Below, in pieces: positions 60,216 through 64,000 of a DNA stretch of 64,000 nucleotides; positions within the stretch are counted from its first letter, which is position 1; each line of letters starts with the position of its first letter. Origin of the DNA: Spisula solida. Taxonomy: Eukaryota; Mollusca; Bivalvia; Venerida; Mactridae. A program made the position numbers and the translations under genes. The notes under the pieces are model-generated. The model was not told the DNA's origin. It searched no databases and was given only the letters and a program-made list of their open reading frames with translations. The stretch covers positions 11,876,817-11,940,816 of the forward strand of contig OX365957.1 in assembly GCA_947247005.1 (NCBI GenBank). Direction: 5' to 3'.

Positions 60216-60790
60216 TATTTGCGGTATAATGGGTTGAACAATCCAATGCATTATATTAAGACATCTTGGTTTTACCAGAGACTATAGATCTATGTGCATT
60301 TGGGGTTCATCAATTAATTTAAAATTGTTCTCACATGTCGCATTTTGATGTTATACGCATAGATTATAGAAAATCAATAAAGGGAGATCATTCGTGACGC
60401 ACTGTCTTTGTAAAGAGAGATCACCGCGGAGTACTACTTACCCTTGTTATTATTTTCTTTGTGTCTTCCATTCCATAAAATAATCATGCAACTAAATATA
60501 TATACTTTTCTATGTGCATCTATGTACATGTATTAACTAGGACTCATGTAGGATTATGTTCGACCCATGATTTGTGTCTGTTGATTATATATGTAATCAA
60601 ATTGCTTAAATTAATCAGCAATTTAACTGGCAATTAACCAGTTAAAACAATGTGCAATACATACAATCGTTTGAATAATGTAAATTTGTTTGTCCCGAGT
60701 AGAAAAAAAACTCTAAAACATTAGGTCGCCATTGCTTTAACTAGGTAATAAAGAGTAGGCATATCAAGCTGTATTTGCTCTGTCGATATA
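60216..60790. other. No gene recognised
   Basis: AT-rich DNA with no exon or repeat that I can support. Confidence 0.35.
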
Positions 60791-60795
60791 ATCTG

Positions 60796-61345
60796 ACGTC
60801 TGAGCTAAATATACACAGATTGGAAAAATCTACCAAATCTCACAATATCTCGCGGCAGTTTTCTGAAATCTCGCGACATCTCGTTTGTTCTTAATACCTT
60901 ATATCTCCTGTTTTAATATACATAAGAAAAAACTAATAAGTTTATGCAATATATTTATTATTCTGCTTTAAAATGATACCTAATTTATTCAAATCAATCA
61001 AGGAATAAAACAATAGATCTCAAAGAGCCAGACCTACTCTCATTTTAATGGAAATTCCAATTTTATCAGAAAATATCCGATCTGCCTCATTCAAACAATA
61101 TTTGTTTGAATTCTATAAGAGATAGAAAAAAAATAAGTTACACCATGCAGTAGAAAAAAATAAGTTACACCATGCAGAAGAAGAAGCTTAGCTCTTCAAA
61201 ATGAGATATTGGTCATTAAAAAAGGATGACGAACAAAAGTGTTCATGCAAAATATCAGAATCTGCTGCATGCTATTTTGCATTTTCTCGTCGTTTTCAAT
61301 TAAGTGTCAAATCTGTGTATATTTAGGTCTTTGTCTGAGCCGAAA
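60796..61345. mobile_element. ~550-bp inverted-repeat element
   Basis: ctgagctaaatatacacaga (60799) is mirrored by tctgtgtatatttaggtc (61313). The interior holds atctcgcg motifs and a 28-bp direct duplication containing aaaataagttacaccatgca (61128-61190). Confidence 0.6.
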
Positions 61346-62129
61346 CAATCGGGTATCCAATATGTAAAGCCTATTGCTACAAGTGCATTCGCGACTCAAT
61401 ACTTGTTTTTGATTTATTGATATCTGACATTAGTTCGTATTGTTTATTTGTGTCACGATCATTGCGCAATTATTATTAAAATATGTATACTGAAACCAAC
61501 AGCATAGTTGTAAAAAAATATTACTACGTCTCAATTCATTACGCTATAATATAGCAAACAAAGTATGCTTGTAAGTTAAATAAATTAACGCATTTTCAGT
61601 TTGTCATACCCAAAAGAGAACATTGATCGGCGGTATATCAATAGTTTAAGACTTATAGTATTGATATAATTAATTAGTAGCATAATGTGTCCTATATTTC
61701 ATGTATATACACACACAGTTAACATATCTTTATGTTTCATTGATCTCCGGTGAATAAATACGCTACACAAATATTGTAGTATGTATTCTATTGTTTCCTT
61801 TTGTTCTTGTGATCAAATGTGTGTTAATTTTGGACAAATTTAAGACAGTTTGTCAGAGAGGACGTTGTAATATTGAACAGATCTGTTCTGTTCTGTTCTG
61901 TAATATTTCAATCGTTAAAACAAGTGCACGTTAGTTTACAGGTGCTGTGATCAGGATAATTGTCTTCAACAGGTACTACATGTATAATGTCATAGTTTTA
62001 ATTGTTAGCAAATATATTTAGGTAATCTAAGTTTCAATTGTGTTAATGATGTAAATAGATGTATACTCTAATGTATATTGGCATAGTGTTCACATGTACC
62101 CCTTTCTTATTTCATGTTTTATCATTTTG
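61346..62129. other. No gene recognised
   Basis: AT-rich. A ctgttctgttctgt run at 61887 is the only local repeat seen. Confidence 0.35.
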
Positions 62130-62296
62130 CTGGCGTAGAACGAGAAACAGTCGTAACTTCAAAATCGATATTTTAAGTAAATAAGAAACTGTCTGAAAAC
62201 TACTCTTTACTTATGGAAAAACAAGCTCATAACAGGCTCATGAGAAACGCATTGTGTTGCAGATTTCAAATATGTATGGGTCTCATTCTAAGCCGG
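62130..62296 (-). mobile_element. MITE family A, copy 3, inverted and shortened
   Basis: Reads as the reverse complement of copy 1: ctgtctgaaaactactcttt and cagatttcaaatatgtatg, closing attctaagcc. Confidence 0.7.
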
Positions 62297-62523
62297 TGGT
62301 ATCATTATTATTAATATTTACGGATATGTGATGTTGTTTAGCTGTAAACGGCAAAGTCTGTCTTCTTGCGCTTCTGTTTTACTTTTCTGTACATATAATA
62401 ACGTACGGTCAAAACATAAAATGTGTCATAATGTTAACTAGAATAACTACTAGAGCACGTCTATGATACAATCACTCTAATACAGAATGGTTGATTAATA
62501 TATCAATGAGAATTTTACATGTA

Positions 62524-63542
62524 CGTGGGACGTTCAAAAATAAACAGGACTGGGGCTCTCACGGGTACAGTTTTCAATATTATACAAATATTATTACATA
62601 ATATGGAATCGGAATTCAATTGCGAAAATTCAATATCTGATTTATCGAGTTACACTATCACATCCTCTTATAATAGTCCATTTTGAAACCATGGTAACAC
62701 GCACCCGGCGCAGCCCATGAATTGCCTTAAATGTCGACTATGTAATGGGATGTATCTTTAATACCATCATATCGTTGGTTTTCAAACTTCGCCGTATCAT
62801 TACATGGTACATGCTGGACGATGTCTGCAAAAATGACGACGTTTAGACGTACGGTATTGAAATAAATACAAGTTGAACTCCAAGAGTGAGACAATTTCGT
62901 GACGCAAAAGTGACGTCACCAGAACGTAAGGAAAAACGAACAAACACCAAGTTCTGTCAATAGCAAGCTGATTAAGTCCTCAAAATCGTATGAAATCATC
63001 GTAACTACATTTTGGAAACACTTCTGCGAGTCGTTTATCAGTTTTAGAATGTCCCAAATGCTTAAATGACAAATGTTCAGCTTTGTAAGACAGGGAAGTA
63101 AAAGGAAATCATAAGAACGTCTGTGACGTCAGTTACCGAGACATTTTAACAATACCAACGTTTCATGGTACGGATTTTCGCACAGATATTCGATGTAAGA
63201 TCCCGAAAAATACATGCGATACTCGCCAACGCTTTACTTGTGTGACTCATTGTGGAACTGGAATGTATTCATCACCCTGTATCACTATAAACGTCGTATT
63301 TCGTAGCCCTATGCAAAGCACTAACGCCGTGTTTTATAGCGCGACGTCATTTTGTGCGCCGGGTTAGCGTTAGTGACCTGGTTTAGTCACCTGTAACTTT
63401 TAGACTGCGTATTTGTTTTAGTTGATAATTTTACAGTATGTAGAAAAAGGATTCCGATTTATGATAGTATATAATGTGATTAATTTCGTTTTGGCATGCA
63501 CGTTTTGTGACAATAGTCCTGTTTATTTTTGAACGTCCCACG
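62524..63542. mobile_element. 1.02-kb TIR element with TACATGTA flanks
   Basis: Inverted ends start cgtgggacgttcaaaaataa (27 bp), with tacatgta on both sides (62516-62523, 63543-63550). An 8-bp duplication would fit hAT, but the flank is palindromic and could belong to the TIR. No transposase ORF. It ends about 100 bp before the membrane-protein exon. Confidence 0.8.
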
Positions 63543-63641
63543 TACATGTATACCAACGAAAACATATCCAGTTCATGACTAAGGTTTTTATTCTGATGGA
63601 AACTTTGTGTTTCGCGATCTATTGCTTGTTTATATTTTCAG

Positions 63642-64000
63642 TTTGAGGACTGTCATACGTTGAAGCTATGTTCAGAATACGGAAATTCAAGCCACGTTTT
63701 TCACACATGATGTTACTTACATGTGCAGCATTTATAGTAATTTATGAGTTGCTTGTTTACTTGGAACAACAGATAGATGGTAATAATGTTATACAAAGCG
63801 ATGCAAGTGCTGAACTCATTCGTCAAAAATCATTTATTGGAGACTATGATAAAGGTATTGATGCAGCACGAACTGAATCTACAAACAATATAAGTCAGGT
63901 ATCACTTGGTGAGAACCAACACGGTGTCGCAAATACAAGCCATCCGCAACAAGCAACTGATGATAACAGTATAGGTGTGGACGCAGACTTCAATATGTTA
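63642..64000 (+). CDS. Type II membrane protein, first coding exon, cut by window end
   Basis: An exon starts after tttatattttcag at 63641. The ATG at 63668 opens 111 codons to the window end with no stop. The product has a basic N-terminus (MFRIRKFKPRFSH), one hydrophobic segment at about residues 14-32 (MMLLTCAAFIVIYELLVYL), then a polar Asn/Asp/Ser/Gln-rich stem. This layout is typical of Golgi glycosyltransferases and sulfotransferases. The catalytic domain would be outside the window, so the enzyme class is inference. The first 26 bases are 5' UTR. Confidence 0.6.

Overview
The window looks like nuclear DNA of a marine mollusc, most likely a bivalve. It is AT-rich, intron-rich and crowded with tandem repeats, MITE-like inverted-repeat elements, tRNA-derived SINEs and two decayed non-LTR retrotransposons. 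It also carries repeat families that I know from bivalve genomes: the element opening aacaagagggccc and closing acaggtgagct, and the one ending ggggagcataa. I see no bacterial gene organisation, no CRISPR array and no intact tRNA or rRNA gene. Species cannot be named from the sequence.

Host genes. (1) A minus-strand gene for a secreted poly(3-hydroxybutyrate) depolymerase-like serine esterase can be assembled from eight exons between 59644 and 51673. All splice sites are GT-AG, every exon-exon phase is compatible, and the catalytic Ser, Asp and His and a C-terminal oxyanion FHGC motif are present; only the short last exon was not found. (2) A minus-strand TNF-receptor-like cysteine-rich receptor has two phase-matched exons (10570-10798, 7877-8029), and a third may run off the left edge at 1-39. 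(3) One exon at 46987-47131 (minus) encodes the C-terminal half of a PHD-like zinc finger. (4) At the right edge (63642 onward, plus) the first coding exon of a type II membrane protein begins, of the kind seen in Golgi glycosyltransferases or sulfotransferases.

Repeat landscape, left to right. 1-3.2 kb: MITE, SINE and a 41-bp satellite interrupted by a 4.3-kb inverted-repeat element (3159-7486). 7.6-13.3 kb: receptor exons with 35-bp and 28-bp arrays in or beside the introns, the 28-bp array split by a 502-bp insertion with a 10-bp target duplication. 13.6-21.2 kb: SINEs, two long copies of a 144-bp-unit element, a TGCA-flanked MITE and a long hairpin. 21.8-26.0 kb: two TA-flanked 0.98-kb elements and a 1.87-kb element with 9-bp target duplications. 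26.2-29.0 kb: a 5'-truncated L1/Tx1-like LINE with a 17-bp target duplication. 29.4-41 kb: diverged inverted arms enclosing a decayed APE-type LINE (32158-36591). 40.25-44.56 kb: a nearly exact 2,154-bp tandem duplication. 45.8-49.8 kb: minisatellite, hairpin element, 205-bp arrays and a SINE. 51.7-60.2 kb: the depolymerase gene, one intron of which is almost entirely a 23-bp satellite and whose upstream region carries a 27-bp array. 60.8-63.5 kb: two more inverted-repeat elements.

Long open reading frames over the 23-, 27- and 34-bp arrays reflect repeat lengths and stop-free units rather than genes. Exon calls rest on reading splice sites and protein family resemblance by eye, without transcript data or database search.
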